Positions 1 to 11,439 of a stretch of DNA of 64,000 nt are shown piece by piece. Source of the stretch: Hygrophila difformis (taxonomy: Eukaryota > Streptophyta > Magnoliopsida > Lamiales > Acanthaceae); NCBI GenBank assembly GCA_030278955.1, contig JAOANR010000004.1, positions 52,455,459 to 52,519,458 of the forward strand, in the 5' to 3' direction. The notes under the pieces are model-generated. The model saw only the letters and a list, made by a program, of their open reading frames with translations, did no database searches and was not told where the DNA came from. How positions within the stretch are numbered: position 1 is the stretch's first letter; each line of letters starts with the position of its first letter. The position numbers were made by a program, and so were the translations under genes.

Positions 1-297
1 TTTTTTGGATCGTTAAGAATTCCGCTTTTATAGTGAATTTAAATTTCCGTAGTAATAAATTAATTTAATTACTAATTTGGTATACACTACACAAACCTAC
101 TAATGAAAAAATTTAACTATAAAAATTACTTAGTATTTTAAATTTGAATTCATTCATTTAGCAACGCCATGTCTTGGCCTTGGGCTCTGGCAGAACATTT
201 ACCAATCATTTATGCATTTTCTATTAATAAAATATTTATTTTGAAGCCTTCATTCAACTATATGTGGCGCAGCCAAAGAAAACTATATGTGCGATGT

Positions 298-461
298 AGG
301 GTTGGAGAAGTGGTCAAGTCCTCAACTCTCAACCTATAGGTTAGGGATTCGAATCACATCTGGTCCCCTATCATTCCCCTTAGTTTTATTTGTAATTCGT
401 GTGGCATGAGCTCTCACCAACCTTTTCACAGGCCTTTAATGGCTCCTTAAAAAAAAAAAAA
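298..461 (+). mobile_element. tRNA-derived SINE with 19-bp target duplication
   Basis: The element has a tRNA-like head, a box-B-like GGATTCGAATCAC, and a 3' part ending in ATGGCTCCTT plus an A-run. It is flanked by direct repeats at 279-297 and 462-480 (AAAACTATATGTGCGATGT with one mismatch), the mark of LINE-mediated retroposition. The same body recurs at 1953-2115, 11700-11850 and, reversed, 42881-43053. The family assignment is by structure only. Confidence 0.8.
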
Positions 462-543
462 AAAACTATATGTGTGATGTCTTCCACAATAAAATAAAGT
501 CTATGTGTAATACAGTATAAAATGGTTTATAATATACTTCCTC

Positions 544-806
544 TACTTCCTCTGATTTTTAATAAGTGCTACGGACCCACTCAGCACGCAGTCCAATACA
601 CATTTTAAACCATTAATAACTCAAGTTCGCTACAAGTAAAAATTCTAAAAGTTCAATATTTAAAAATTACACGACGAGACGAATCTAACAATATCTCACT
701 TGGCTATATTTTAATTTCTATAACTATGATAAAACGTTAAGTTAAAGTATTTGTGTGAGCAGTGTCATATTTCCAAATATTGCACTTATTCAAGAACGGA
801 TGAAGT
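544..806. mobile_element. Stowaway-like MITE (degenerate ends)
   Basis: The ends are inverted copies of TACTTCCTCTG / CGGATGAAGTA. The interior shares the CTACGGACCCAC and GACGAGACGAATCTAACA blocks with other copies in the window. TA-rich ends fit Tc1/mariner-derived MITEs. No coding capacity. Confidence 0.65.
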
Positions 807-1130
807 ATCTTTTCTAAAATGTAGTATTATTTTTTTTGTCATTATTTGTGGTTTAGCTTTCACCTAATATTTTATTATATTTATATTAAAAATTATAATA
901 AGTATTTAATTATTTAGTTTTATGATATTTATTTTATATAATTCTAATTTATATATAATTTAAGTTATTAATTATTAAAATTGTGTTTTGAATTTTGTGT
1001 ATGGTGAAAGACTGAAAGGTAGACTGTATATTACCAAAAGGATGATCGAAAAAAGAAATTAGCAGGGGAAGTAACATGGTGGAATGATGCAGTTGCAGTC
1101 CCACTTTGCAAAGCCCATGAAATGAAATAT

Positions 1131-1615
1131 TACCCCTCCGTCCCGCGAAAGTTGACGCGTTTCTTTTGGGCACGGTAATTTATGTAGTGGGGTTTAATGG
1201 TTAAAGTGTTGTGGGTATCTGTGTTTAAAATTTTAATGAATTTTCACTTTACTTATTGTTTAACTTTGATTTAATATTATGGTAATGATTTAATTAGAAA
1301 AAAATATTCAAGTGTGGTCTTGTTAGAATCGTCTAGTTGTCTAGTTTTAGAATATATATTTTATATAATTTTTATTTGTACCTATTTTGAGATATGGAGA
1401 ATTAAAGAAATGTAATGGATTTGTATAGAAAAATAAAAGTGTATGGGGAGTTGTGCAGAATAGTTAAAGTAATTACTTTTAATGGGTTTTTAGAAACCAT
1501 TAAGATTCTAATTATATTTATATTAATTTAATTTATCTAAAAAAGGAAACGTGTCAAATTTCGTGGGACAGCTCAAAAAGGAATACGCGTCAACTTTCGC
1601 GGGACGGAGGGAGTA
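1131..1615. mobile_element. Stowaway-like MITE with long TIRs
   Basis: The left end TACCCCTCCGTCCCGCGAAA is answered at the right end by TTTCGCGGGACGGAGGGAGTA. The inverted arms extend about 35 bp (GTTGACGCGTTTCTTTT versus its complement). At about 485 bp it is longer than the roughly 265-bp relatives elsewhere in the window. The short ORF on its minus strand (949-1173) only reads through the end and is not treated as a gene. Confidence 0.75.
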
Positions 1616-1837
1616 CTAATTACTAGTAAAATAGAGGCACATGTTCTTCTGATTGCACAACAACTAATTACTAGTATGATTTATATTGGGATGACAAACA
1701 ACAGGAAACGCTAGGTATAAATTATTCACTCATTGGAATCTTCATTTTTTGCATTCAGTATTTGGATTGGATTACCTAACAATTTATTGTACTCCATATT
1801 TTAGGTTGAATGATTTGGGATTAAGAATTTAGTAGTA

Positions 1838-1870
1838 CTAGCATACCCGCCCGCGCAATGCGCGGTAAGT
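1838..1870 (-). mobile_element. Helitron 3' terminus (CTAG with hairpin)
   Basis: Read on the minus strand, the sequence forms a perfect 6-bp stem (CCGCGC-ATT-GCGCGG) followed by GGCGGGTATGCTAG and then a host T. This is the classic Helitron 3' end: a hairpin a few bases before CTRR, inserted between A and T. The 5' TC end was not located, so the element's length is unknown. The SINE at 1953-2115 lies inside or next to it. Confidence 0.65.
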
Positions 1871-1952
1871 AAAATTTATATATATAATTTTAAAATAAGA
1901 TAAGATTTCAAAAATTCAAATATTGTACTTATTACATAAAATTTGGTTCATG

Positions 1953-2115
1953 CGGGGTTGGAGACTTAATCATGTGGTAACTCCCCCAACTCCCAACCTT
2001 TAGGTTGAGGGGTTCGAATCCCCATCCGGTCCCCTATCCATTCCCTTTGTTCCCTTTGTAATTGTGTGGCATGAGCTCCCACCACCCTTTCCAGACCTTC
2101 AATGGCTTCTTCAAA
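1953..2115 (+). mobile_element. tRNA-derived SINE with 15-bp target duplication
   Basis: The tRNA-like head has a good box B (GGGTTCGAATCCC), followed by the shared tail (GTGTGGCATGAGCTCCC, then an A-run). Perfect direct repeats AAAATTTGGTTCATG lie at 1938-1952 and 2116-2130. It is the best preserved copy of the family in the window. Confidence 0.85.
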
Positions 2116-2229
2116 AAAATTTGGTTCATGCTAATTTCCTGACCACATTATTGAGAAAAATGTGACAAAGTGGTTTAGCAACTTTGTCAATTAAGTTATT
2201 TTCCTAATATTGTTGTTTTATTGATTTAG

Positions 2230-2620
2230 CGGGTGTTTGTTTGTGCATTTTGTGCGGAATTATCTGATTATTGCGTTTGCAAAACGCAAATAATCAGTTA
2301 ATTCTGTTTTTGTACTAACTTCCAATAATCTATTATTTGCCTTTTGAGGGAATGAAAACGCTATTTTCTTGCAGCCCACTTTGGTGCTGCAAGAAAATTG
2401 CGTGTAGCCAAAAATATATTTTACCATATTGTTGCCTTTTGAGGTAATGAAAAATACAAATCCAAACACTTTTTCATGATAATCTGATTATTGCGATTTG
2501 AAACAACATAAGCTCATCCAAACACTTAATTTTCTACAGCATGTTTTGTTACAACAATTATCTGATTATCCTTTTCTAAATGCTGCAGCACTTTTTAAAA
2601 CGCGCATCCAAACATCCTCT
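2230..2620. mobile_element. MITE with imperfect TIRs, TAG flanks
   Basis: The left end CGGGTGTTTGTTTGTGCATT and the right end AATGCGCGTTTGG-like (read on the complement as GAGGATGTTTGGATGCGCG) are imperfect inverted repeats. TAG occurs on both sides (2227-2229 and 2621-2623). A 3-bp duplication fits PIF/Harbinger-type MITEs. The interior has several CTGATTATTGCG repeats in both orientations and no coding capacity. Confidence 0.5.
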
Positions 2621-2825
2621 TAGCCCATAATCAATTTGATTTTACATTATTTAATTTATATTAATACATTTTTGCCTGATACGAATTATGTAATATATTT
2701 GATTTTATATTTTTAAATTTATAATTTTCGAGATATAATTTTAACTCCATTTTATATTTTATATGTTAATTTATTATTATATATTACACTAATAATGCTA
2801 CTGGACTACTCGACCAATGGCATGC

Positions 2826-3060
2826 CTCCCGCACCTGGCGAGACGTCTTTGACCGATGTTCAGTTCATCATGTACTTTGCAAGTGTAAAATGGTCGCGGA
2901 TTGTCTAGCAAAATGTGGTGCATCTTTAGAAGAATTCTACACTACTTGGACATTCCCCCAGACTTCACGCACAGGGTGTTAGCGGCGGATTCTTCCGGCG
3001 TATGGTTCCCAAGAGCCAAAGTGTTAGCTCTTTTTTTCCTTTCTGCTTTTGGACACCTCT
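2826..3060 (+). pseudogene. LINE ORF2 C-terminal (RNase H) fragment
   Basis: Two reading frames joined by a frameshift near 2945 carry the end of a plant LINE RNase H domain: a CKMVADCLAKCGA block (the N-x-x-A-D-x-L-A-K motif with M for the usual N), then DFTHRVLAADSSGVWFPR, typical of the C-terminus of LINE-encoded proteins. Nothing upstream continues the domain, so it is a short remnant. No target duplication was recognised. Confidence 0.55.
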
Positions 3061-3221
3061 TTTTGTTGCTCTTTTTTCCCTTTATTTTCTTTTCAATTTG
3101 TTATTTGGCGTCAGCTTCCCACAAAATAATGTTAATAATTTTAGAACATTGTTCACATACATATGGAGTGACTAATGCAAATTTAATCATGAATATATAA
3201 TTATCATATTATACTATGTTA

Positions 3222-3402
3222 TACTTCCTCCAGTTTTTTTAAGTGTTACACTTTCTTTTTTTGGGTGTTTCATAATAAATGTTACATTACCATATATAAA
3301 TGCTTTTAAGGGTATAAAACTTCCACTAAAGCACTTTTATTCCTTGAATTGAATCTCGGGTCATTTCCTTATGTTACATTTATTTTGAAATGAAGGGAGT
3401 AT
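3222..3402. mobile_element. Stowaway-like MITE (short)
   Basis: TACTTCCTCCAGTTTTTTTA at the left end and AATGAAGGGAGTA at the right end form degenerate inverted ends, flanked by TA. At about 180 bp it is a shorter subfamily than the 265-bp copies. Confidence 0.55.
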
Positions 3403-3413
3403 TATATTATATG

Positions 3414-3894
3414 TAGGGATGAAAACTGTATGGATATGATCAGATAGTATTGGATACGAATATATATTATCCCACATTTTTTTTCTCGGATTCGGATCGA
3501 ATATAGATATGCCAGATACAAATACATGTCGGATATAGATTTAATTGGATACAGATTATCGGATAATTTTTAATCTTTTTTTGAAAATTTGATAATTATA
3601 TAGGAGTAATAATTTTATATTTTGTTATAATTATTGATCATTTTTAATTAATAAATAATAATATATTAATATATTCGGATATCCATATTTAAATCTGGAT
3701 AATATCCTATCAGTTTTTAGATAAGGTCAGATATTTTTGGATACAAATACGAATGCATATATTAAATTACAGATTCAAATTTGGATGCGACTATTGAAAT
3801 ATTTGGCTGGATAGTTGGATACAGATTCGGATTCGAATATAATCGGATACAGTATCGGATCGGTCTGATATTGACCGTACCCCTTTCACCCCTA
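3414..3894. mobile_element. hAT-like MITE with TAGGG(G)TGAAA ends
   Basis: It begins TAGGGATGAAAAC and ends GTTTTCACCCCTA-like (TTTCACCCCTA), the TAGGGGTG-type ends common in hAT-derived MITEs. The interior is a series of diverged GGATA/GGATTCGGAT repeats. The flanking 8-mers (ATTATATG and ATAATAAG) match only partly, so the duplication is not convincing. Confidence 0.45.
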
Positions 3895-5720
3895 ATAATA
3901 AGTACATATATTATACAAATATATAGTACTATATTTATTCAATTAGACGAAGTTAAAAGATGTATATCATAGTAAATCTTTTTAATTTATGTAGTGTTAT
4001 TATACCGTTTATATTAATTAATAATTTCTTAAAAATATAGGATCGGTATCCACCTTACATATATATATCAACCATTCAAAATTAGATTGATATCTTCTAA
4101 AATAATAACAAATCACTATGCTAAATAAAAAATTGGGAAAAAAATAAACAACTAATTTAAATAATTCCCTATCCAATTTATTAGATTATTCCCAATTTTT
4201 CCGAATTCAATTAAATAATGATTTTTTTCTACTTTATAGTGAACTTAAATAAATTAAAAAAAATATGTAAAAAAAATGTATCCAAAAGGAAAGATGTCAA
4301 AAAGGCAATAATCTATTAACAAAATGGAAAAAATACATCAATAAAAAATAAAGTGGAAATATCTCCAAATTTATTCTCTTCAGTTTTTTTTTCAAATTTT
4401 GAATAAAGACAAAAAAAACAAACAATAAAAAAATCAACATAAAATAGATTCATGATATACAAAGATTTTGAGTAGTATACAAAGGAGAATCATAAAAATA
4501 ATTTGTAGAGTATGACTTAATTACAATCTTGAATTACAACATGTAATCCTGTAAAAGTCATTGGAAAACCATTAGAAATATATATTTAATAGTACATAAG
4601 AAAAAAACAAAAAAAAAACCCACTAATATTCACGTTTGAGTAAAAAAATCTTACATGAATAGCAAGACGAAGAATATATTGTAATCTGAGAAAAATTAAC
4701 CTGCAACAAAAGAAATATAGGAAAATATTGGATGTGAAACATTGTAATACATGGGAAGAAGAAACATAAGACATTGTTTTAAATATAAAATCAATGTTGA
4801 GAAGACATAAACAAAGAATGAAGAAATAAAATGTGAGGTGATGAGAATTTCAAGACAACCATGATATTAGATAAATGAATGGAATATTTATAGATAAATA
4901 GGAGGAGATTTGATGGAGATATATATGCAAATATTGGATGAATAGAATCAAATTTGACGTGATCTTCTAAAAATATATAATAGTTTAAATTAGTTAAAGA
5001 TATTATAATTTTTTATTTTATTAAGAATTTGTTAGGATATTGATGAATATTGATAAAAGAATTATATTAAACGTATATTAATTAATATTGGATATTAATA
5101 TATATTTATGGATATTTCAATATATAATATTAAAATTTTAGGATTAAACATTGTTGGATGAATTAAATGTGATTGTTGAAAAAAGGGGGTGGGGAAGTGG
5201 GGGGAAACTTGACTATATTACTTTTATATATATATATAGATATATAGATATATAGATATTGATAAGTATAAGTGTTTAAGCATATAGATAATTAATGACA
5301 TCTACTGGTGATGAACATTGCCATTGAGTGTTTTCTCTTGTCAAACTGTAATTTATTTATTTAATGATAAAAGTATGTTGGGCATTGACCCTTTTTTTTT
5401 ATATATATATAATTATTATATGTAATGTTTAGGGGGAAATAAATTAGGATTAATGTCTAACATAATTCCTACAAATAAGTAAGATTGACTGATTTTAAGC
5501 ATATTTTTTTAGAAAATAAAAATGATTAGCTTTTTTTTTATATAAATATATATATATATATATGTATATAAATAATTAAAAAAGTTGACTTTGTTGTTGA
5601 GTGGTTAAGCAATAAGAAAGTTGATGAGTGATGAGTTGATGACCACCCACAACCAGATACCAACCTATCTATTTGTTGGTTGCCCTTAATTCATTCCCTG
5701 ATTAATGCCTTTTACAGTTA
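3895..5720. other. AT-rich spacer without recognisable gene
   Basis: Only short, low-complexity reading frames occur here. There are AT and ATAG microsatellite runs (around 5221-5262 and 5555-5570). I see no splice-able conserved protein and no structural RNA. Confidence 0.6.
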
Positions 5721-5987
5721 TACTACATCGGTCTTGTTATGTTTGTTACTTTTGATTGATAATGTGTTATTATTCTCACACGGACTTTCACTTAAAGTTT
5801 TGTCATAGTTATACAAGTTAAAATATAGTCAATTGTGATCTTGTTAGATTTGTCTCGTCGTATAGTTTTTAAATATCGAACTTTTAAAATTTTTATTTGT
5901 GCCGAACTTGAGTTATTAATGATTTAAAATGTACATTAGCTGCGTAGAAAGTGGGTTCCCACTAAATATAACGATACGGAGGTAGTA
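5721..5987. mobile_element. Stowaway-like MITE
   Basis: Inverted ends TACTACATCGG / ACGGAGGTAGTA with TA at both borders. The interior blocks (TTGTTAGATTTGTCTCGTCG and the AACTTGAGTTATTAATG block) are the reverse complement of those in the 6303-6566 copy. Confidence 0.7.
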
Positions 5988-6059
5988 TTAATTATACTCG
6001 ATTCAATTTCTTATTAAAAAAATATAAATAAAAAATTAAAAAGTAAATGAAAGATGATG

Positions 6060-6065
6060 ATGATG

Positions 6066-6136
<71 letters not shown>
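6060..6136. repeat. (TAA)n microsatellite
   Basis: A GATGATGAT lead-in is followed by about 23 perfect TAA/ATA triplets. The poly-isoleucine reading frame across it is an artefact of the repeat. Confidence 0.95.
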
Positions 6137-6137
<1 letters not shown>

Positions 6138-6302
6138 GTAGGTATCCAAACAATTTTTTTTTTTTTTTTAAAAAAGAGTCAAATTTCCCCCATTAAAAAT
6201 AATGAAAACGAAACACTAACTAGGAATGACTTTTGAATGAATCATTTCGGTCGCTTCATGCGTGTGTAAACATAATACTCCTACATTATAAAAGACAATT
6301 AA

Positions 6303-6566
6303 TACTACCTCCGTCTCACTATAATCGCTACGGACCCACCTGACACGTATGCCGAAACATATTTTTAACGGTTAATAACTTAAATTGTGTACAATAAAAA
6401 ATTATAAAAATTTGATATTCTAAAACTACAAGATTAGACGAATCTAACAAGATCTTACTTGACTATGTTGTTTCTTACATAATTATGATAAAAATACGAA
6501 TCAAACTTAAACAGATAATAGTGCCAAAAAGTCAAACGTGACAATCTAAATGAGACGGAGGAAGTA
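6303..6566. mobile_element. Stowaway-like MITE, well preserved
   Basis: TACTACCTCCGTCTCACTAT at the left and GAGACGGAGGAAGTA at the right are inverted ends with TA borders. The interior has CTACGGACCCAC and GATTAGACGAATCTAACAAG. It is a good reference copy for the roughly 265-bp family scattered through the window. Confidence 0.8.
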
Positions 6567-6628
6567 TATGTTCTGTTGGGTCCAATTAGTTTACTCCATA
6601 AATAATGAATACATTATTGTAAATTAAT

Positions 6629-6829
6629 TACTCCCTCATCCCAATTGTATTATCCCATTTTTTTAACACATTATTTTAGGTAGAATGAGTTTTTGTGTTA
6701 AAGTGGAGTAAATAGTTGATGTGATATTTATTTGAAGGAGTAAAAATTTTTGAAATAAGGAAATGTGACAATTAAAGTGGGACGGACCAAAATATAAAAT
6801 GAGACATTTGAAATGGGACGGAGGAAGTA
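6629..6829. mobile_element. Stowaway-like MITE, about 200 bp
   Basis: TACTCCCTCATCCCAATTGT and AAATGGGACGGAGGAAGTA form inverted ends. The interior differs from the 265-bp family, so it is a separate subfamily. Confidence 0.7.
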
Positions 6830-6915
6830 GTTTATTAATGAAAGAAAACTTTAATATTTTTTATGAAAAAGAAAAAAAAATGCTAAAAAAGAAGATAAAG
6901 TAATTAAGAAAAAAA

Positions 6916-7109
6916 TACTCCCTCCGTCCCATTCCAAATGTCCTACTTACAATTTTTGGATGTCCCATTACAAGTGTCTTCTTTCTATAAATAGAAATAA
7001 TTTTCCCCTCCAACAACTATGTGGACCCCACCATATACTCACAAACCAACTCTACCTTAATTCTCGTGCCCAACAGTAACAAGACACTTTGGGTGGGACG
7101 GAGGGAGTA
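6916..7109. mobile_element. Stowaway-like MITE, about 195 bp
   Basis: Long, nearly perfect inverted ends: TACTCCCTCCGTCCCATTCC versus GGTGGGACGGAGGGAGTA. The interior reads GTCCTACTTACAATTTTTGG and so on. It sits directly beside two other MITEs, forming a cluster from 6303 to 7373. Confidence 0.8.
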
Positions 7110-7139
7110 GTACAACCTCATTATCTTAAAGTTTATTAT

Positions 7140-7373
7140 GAATTCATTTTTCACGTAGTTCAATGCATATTCTAAAACATTAATAACTCAAGTTCGGAAT
7201 AAATAAAAATTCTAAAAGTTCGATATTTCTAAACTACAAGACGGGACGAATTCAACAAGATTTTACTTGGTTATATTTTAACTTGTGTAATTATGATAAA
7301 AATTTAAATTGAAGTGATAAAAGGAACAGTAGCAAAAATCAGACCGTAAGAAACTTACCTAGACGGTGGTAAT
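7140..7373. mobile_element. Degenerate Stowaway-like MITE
   Basis: The interior blocks of the 265-bp family are clear (AACTCAAGTTCGGAATAAAT, ACAAGACGGGACGAAT), with a right end AGACGGTGGTAATA. The left end has decayed. Confidence 0.55.
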
Positions 7374-7849
7374 ATTATTTTATTATGCTAGAAGATAAAA
7401 CTAACTTCCTAATTTCCCTGCGAATTGAGAAAATTTTTCACTTTTTAAAAACAAGAATAAAAATAAAGAAAAAAAAATCATATTGCTTTATGAATGAACT
7501 AGCAAGTAACCTGTCGAGACTCGATGGGCATAATTATATATTTTATATAATATTTATATTTATATTATATAAATTAATAATTGATTGTATTTTTTAGTAA
7601 TGAAAATTTTTAATAATTTTATATAGATTCGAAAGAGGATGTATATGTTAATATAATTTAATTATTTTTAAAGCGAATAAAGAAATTTTCTTTAACTTCT
7701 GTAGCTTGTCTGGTACAAACCTAACATGTCAATAAAAAAATATTATTAAAATATTATTTTTATTTAATTTGAAATTTAAATTAAAATAAAATAAAATTTA
7801 AATATAGGTATTAAGCATAATATGATAAATCCCCCACAATTTGCTGAAA

Positions 7850-8585
7850 TTTCATTGTTGAAAATCTCATTGGTAAAGGCTAGTATAACATTATCTTTTA
7901 AAATGTCTGAATTAGAAGTTGTGCAGTTTATATTTGTATATGTCCTCTAAAAAATTGCTGCTATAGGATCACACATAAAGTGTATAAGAATATCATTCGC
8001 AAATGTCACATCTGATTGTACTTCTCCAAAATCAATAACAGCTTTACCATCACCTACATCAAGTATATCAATTTTGCAATTTTTTTTCATATATAAATTT
8101 CATTGTAAACATTTCTTGTGGTATGTTGAGTTAATCATTCTTAATTGTATATTAATACTTCGAGTCACATCTTGCTAGTGATATGAAATATTCCAAATAA
8201 CTGTTAGTGGCTAAAAACTGGTTTTGCAAGATAAAGTCCAACATTCTTTAAAGATTGACATTGACTTTTGTGTATAATCAATACAAAACAAATTGCGAGT
8301 GAGAATTTCTCATCTGAAATCGAATGGGGAATTTGGTTAAATCAGATAGGTTCATAATCATTCCACCAATCAAGAATTTTTACTTTCATGGTTTTCCAAA
8401 AATTAGTTTAATCTCAATTATATGCTTATGCATCTTAGTTACGATCAACCTACTTCCATTGCATAATTTATTTGATGGATCTATATTCCTAAGAAGCATG
8501 ACTATGCAACCCCCATCCAACTAAAATTTTTTGATAATCCAGAAAAGTTGACCGTGTTTAAATATTCCAGTGAAAATAATTAATT
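7850..8585 (-). pseudogene. Helitron helicase remnant, copy 1
   Basis: On the minus strand, short frames interrupted by stops and shifts spell fragments typical of the C-terminal part of the Helitron Rep/Hel protein. Near 8240-8330 there is a PFDFR..EILTRN piece, then HKSQCQSLKNVG, matching the usual PFxxRRxQFP...TINKSQGQS..VG block of Pif1-family Helitron helicases. The region 7860-8090 aligns to 10098-10290 (see copy 2). It is strongly decayed and non-functional. Confidence 0.6.
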
Positions 8586-8718
8586 GGCATTATTTATGCT
8601 TTCAACATCTTGACAAATATTGTTATAACTGATATATATATATATACATTTTCATTTGCAAACATACATTCCATGTGTAATTATTGATCGTATCAACAAT
8701 CTCATTGGCAATGGTTAG

Positions 8719-10089
8719 CAGTGGCGGACTTACAAAGGGGCCTGGGAGGGCCAAGCCCCACCATTTTTTTTTATGTTTTTTTAAAGCCCAATAGGTATAT
8801 GCACCCCCAAATTTTTTTTAGCCCAGGCCCATATATGTGAACGGTGCACCCCCAATTCCCAAATTTCTTCCACCCTCCGTTCAATTCGTTCCGTCGTCGT
8901 TCAAGTTGTCTTCCAAGTTGCAATCTGTTCGTGGTTTTGCACTCCTGCTTCAAGAGCTTAGTCTTAGCAGGCCTGGTGATACCCGTTGAGGATCTCACTT
9001 TAAAACTATTTTAAATGTGATTAGTTTGTATCCTGCAAATTCTTAAGTCTCTTGATGCTATTGGGGAAGTTTCTGATAGTGTTGACAAGAATAAATGTGA
9101 GTCACTCATACACCTGTTGATGTCATTTGACTTTATCTTTTTGGCACATCTGATTGTGGGCATATTTGGGATTACAAATGAACTGAATTTGGCTTTACGA
9201 AAAAGTGACCAGGATGTTGTAAATGCAATGGCATTGGTTGACATTGTTAAGGTGAATTTGCAACATATGAGAGATAGTGGATGGGATTCTTTAGTTGATA
9301 AGGTCACTTCATTTATGACCAAGCATGGCATGGAAGATGAAATTCCTAATATGGAAGGTAAATATGTTGTTCCAGGGAGAAGGAAATTTCGAGGAGGTGC
9401 AAAGCAATCAACAAACTTTCACCATTTTCGAGTTGAAGTTTTCATGAGTGTCATTAATCTACAATTGCAAGAACTTGAAAGTCGATTTGATGAAAGAAGT
9501 AAGGAATTATTTATTTGTGTGTCTTGCTTTAATCCTTCTAATCGATTTTCATCTTTTGACATTGACTAATTGGTTCGCCTGGCTGAGTTCTATCCTAATG
9601 AATTTTTGGGTAATGAGAAGCTCTTCTTGGAATGTTCTCTTCAGAACTTCATTGTTGACATGCGAAATGATGACCGTTTTTTAGAGGTGAAGAACCTTAA
9701 TGAACTTTCGATGAAGCTTGTTGAGACACAAAAGCATGAAACTCATCCAAGAGTTTATTTACTCTTAAAGTTGGTATTGATTTTGCATGTGGCAACGGCA
9801 AGTGTGGAGAGAGCATTTTCAAAAATGATTCTGATAAAGAGTAAGTTGCGAAATAGCATAGGTGATCAACTGTTGAATGATTGTTTGGTTACTAATATAG
9901 AGAAAAAATTATTTTTAAAAGTTAGTATTGACGACATTGTAAATCGATTCCAAAGTATGAGGACTCGACGTGAACAATTGTAATAAATTTTAGTTAATAT
10001 TAATTTTCTTGAATGCACAATTTTTTTTGTTGGCTTTATTATTATAAAGTCGAAGGCCCCCCGGGAATTAAATCCTGGGTCCGCCATTG
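8719..10089. mobile_element. hAT transposon, 1371 bp, with perfect 8-bp duplication
   Basis: The termini are CAGTGGCGGAC at the left and, read on the complement, CAATGGCGGACCCAGG at the right, so a near-perfect 11-bp TIR. The 8-bp target ATGGTTAG is duplicated exactly at 8711-8718 and 10090-10097, diagnostic for hAT. Inside is a truncated transposase gene on the plus strand. The insertion splits the second copy of a tandemly duplicated Helitron-helicase remnant, so it is younger than that duplication. At 1.37 kb it is an internal deletion derivative of a full hAT (usually 3-4 kb). Confidence 0.93.
9117..9983 (+). pseudogene. Truncated hAT transposase (zinc finger MYM-type 1-like)
   Basis: One frame runs from about 9117 to 9983 with a single internal stop (TAA at 9567-9569). 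The segment before the stop (NELNLALRKSDQDVVNAMAL, HHFRVEVFMSVINLQLQELE) and after it (VRLAEFYPNEF) match the plant TTF-type/ZMYM1-like hAT transposases. The C-terminus holds the hAT dimerisation domain, with the LVLILHVATASVERAFSKM block at about 9766-9826. The N-terminal zinc finger and much of the RNase H-like core are missing, so it cannot be an active transposase. A full-length relative would be around 700-800 aa. Confidence 0.85.
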
Positions 10090-10097
10090 ATGGTTAG

Positions 10098-10620
10098 TAT
10101 AACACTATCTTTAAAAATATCTGTATTTGAAGTTTTGCTGTTTATATTTGTATAAGTACTCTCAACAAATGTCGTTATATGATCTCCCGTCGATTTTATA
10201 AAATTATCTGGAAATGTCACATCTAATTGGACATCTCCAAGATCAACACCAACTTTACTAATTACCATCACCTATACAAAGTATTCATTGTGCAAATTTC
10301 TGTCATATATTTTCATTTTAAACAATATTTATTGTAGTATCTTAAGTTAATCCATATTAATTACATATTAATACTTCGAATCCCCTCTTTCCAGTGACAC
10401 GAGATATTGCAACATATCACTGACATGGGTAAAAACTTATTTTTGAAGATAGAGCTCAAACTTTCTTTAAAGATTGACGTTGACTTTTTTATATAGTCAT
10501 AGAAAAACAAATTGTGAGATGAGAATTTTTTCCTTTGAAATCAAATGGGGAATTTGGTTAATTCAGACAGACTCTACCAATCAAGATTTTTCATCCCAAA
10601 TAATGAGTTTTGTTTTAATT
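10098..10620 (-). pseudogene. Helitron helicase remnant, copy 2
   Basis: On the minus strand, the frame from 10271 down reads LGDVQLDVTFPDNF, then GDHITTFVESTYTN and DIFKDSVILT. This is the 'iP..l......I...Y..........RAIL.P.N' stretch upstream of the last helicase motifs in Helitron Pif1-like proteins. Around 10440-10560 the TI.KSQRQSLKKV piece is the TINKSQGQ motif with a stop. Together with 8690-8718 it forms a second tandem copy of 7850-8585, and the hAT element sits in it. Confidence 0.6.
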
Positions 10621-10639
10621 AGAAGATATGTTAAATAAT

Positions 10640-11435
10640 TCACTGGGGTAAGCTTTTTGCAGATAGAATTTTCATCACAATATAGTTGAATACCAAATTT
10701 AGAACATGCAATCCTACCTCTTGGAAAGAGTAGGAGTATGTGTGTTAATCCACTGGATGCTACATGAGCACCATATCACCTATTCCACAAAACGATATCA
10801 TAATGTTTTCTATATAAATTATCGATAAATGTCTTGTCAGTTCCACCACGTAAAGAAAAAATAAATCAAACTCATCACTATCAATTACAGACATTATTTT
10901 ATTATATACTCATCAAAATTAAGAAAGATAATAGCTTAGCATTATCCGCCTTCATTTCTTCCTTATTATAAGATGTATGTCTAGTATCAATAGATTATAT
11001 GTTTCAAACGTTAAAACTTCATTCAGTATCGACATTCTAGAGAAGATTTACAAACTTATATAATTTGCAGCAATTATCCTTTCAATTCTAACAAACTATA
11101 TTTATATTTGTTCTTCCGGCAATTACAAATCTGTAAAAATATAGAATAATGAATTATTTCTTAAAATATAGATTAAAAGATTAAATTTTCCTTCTTTATT
11201 TACTGATGGATCTATTCGCACCCACAATAACTCTTTACACACCAGATTCTTTTATTTATGATATGCTTTACGAAAATAATTAATTTCATTAAACTAATTA
11301 TCCATAAAAATATGAATTTTCACAATTCCCTTAATAATTATAATTGTTTTGAATTATTTTCAGAGATAATAACTCTTTTAGGCCATCAGAATGATCAATT
11401 TTCAGATTTTAACCATTATTTTCTTCATTTACAGT
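10640..11435. other. AT-rich spacer, no gene seen
   Basis: No reading frame with recognisable protein similarity and no clear repeat ends. It may contain more decayed Helitron sequence continuing from copy 2, but I cannot show that. Confidence 0.4.
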
Positions 11436-11439
11436 TTTG

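Noticed and set aside
6054..6236. 60-codon frame starting with poly-Met/poly-Ile
   Set aside because: It is a translation of the GAT/TAA microsatellite; no protein signal.
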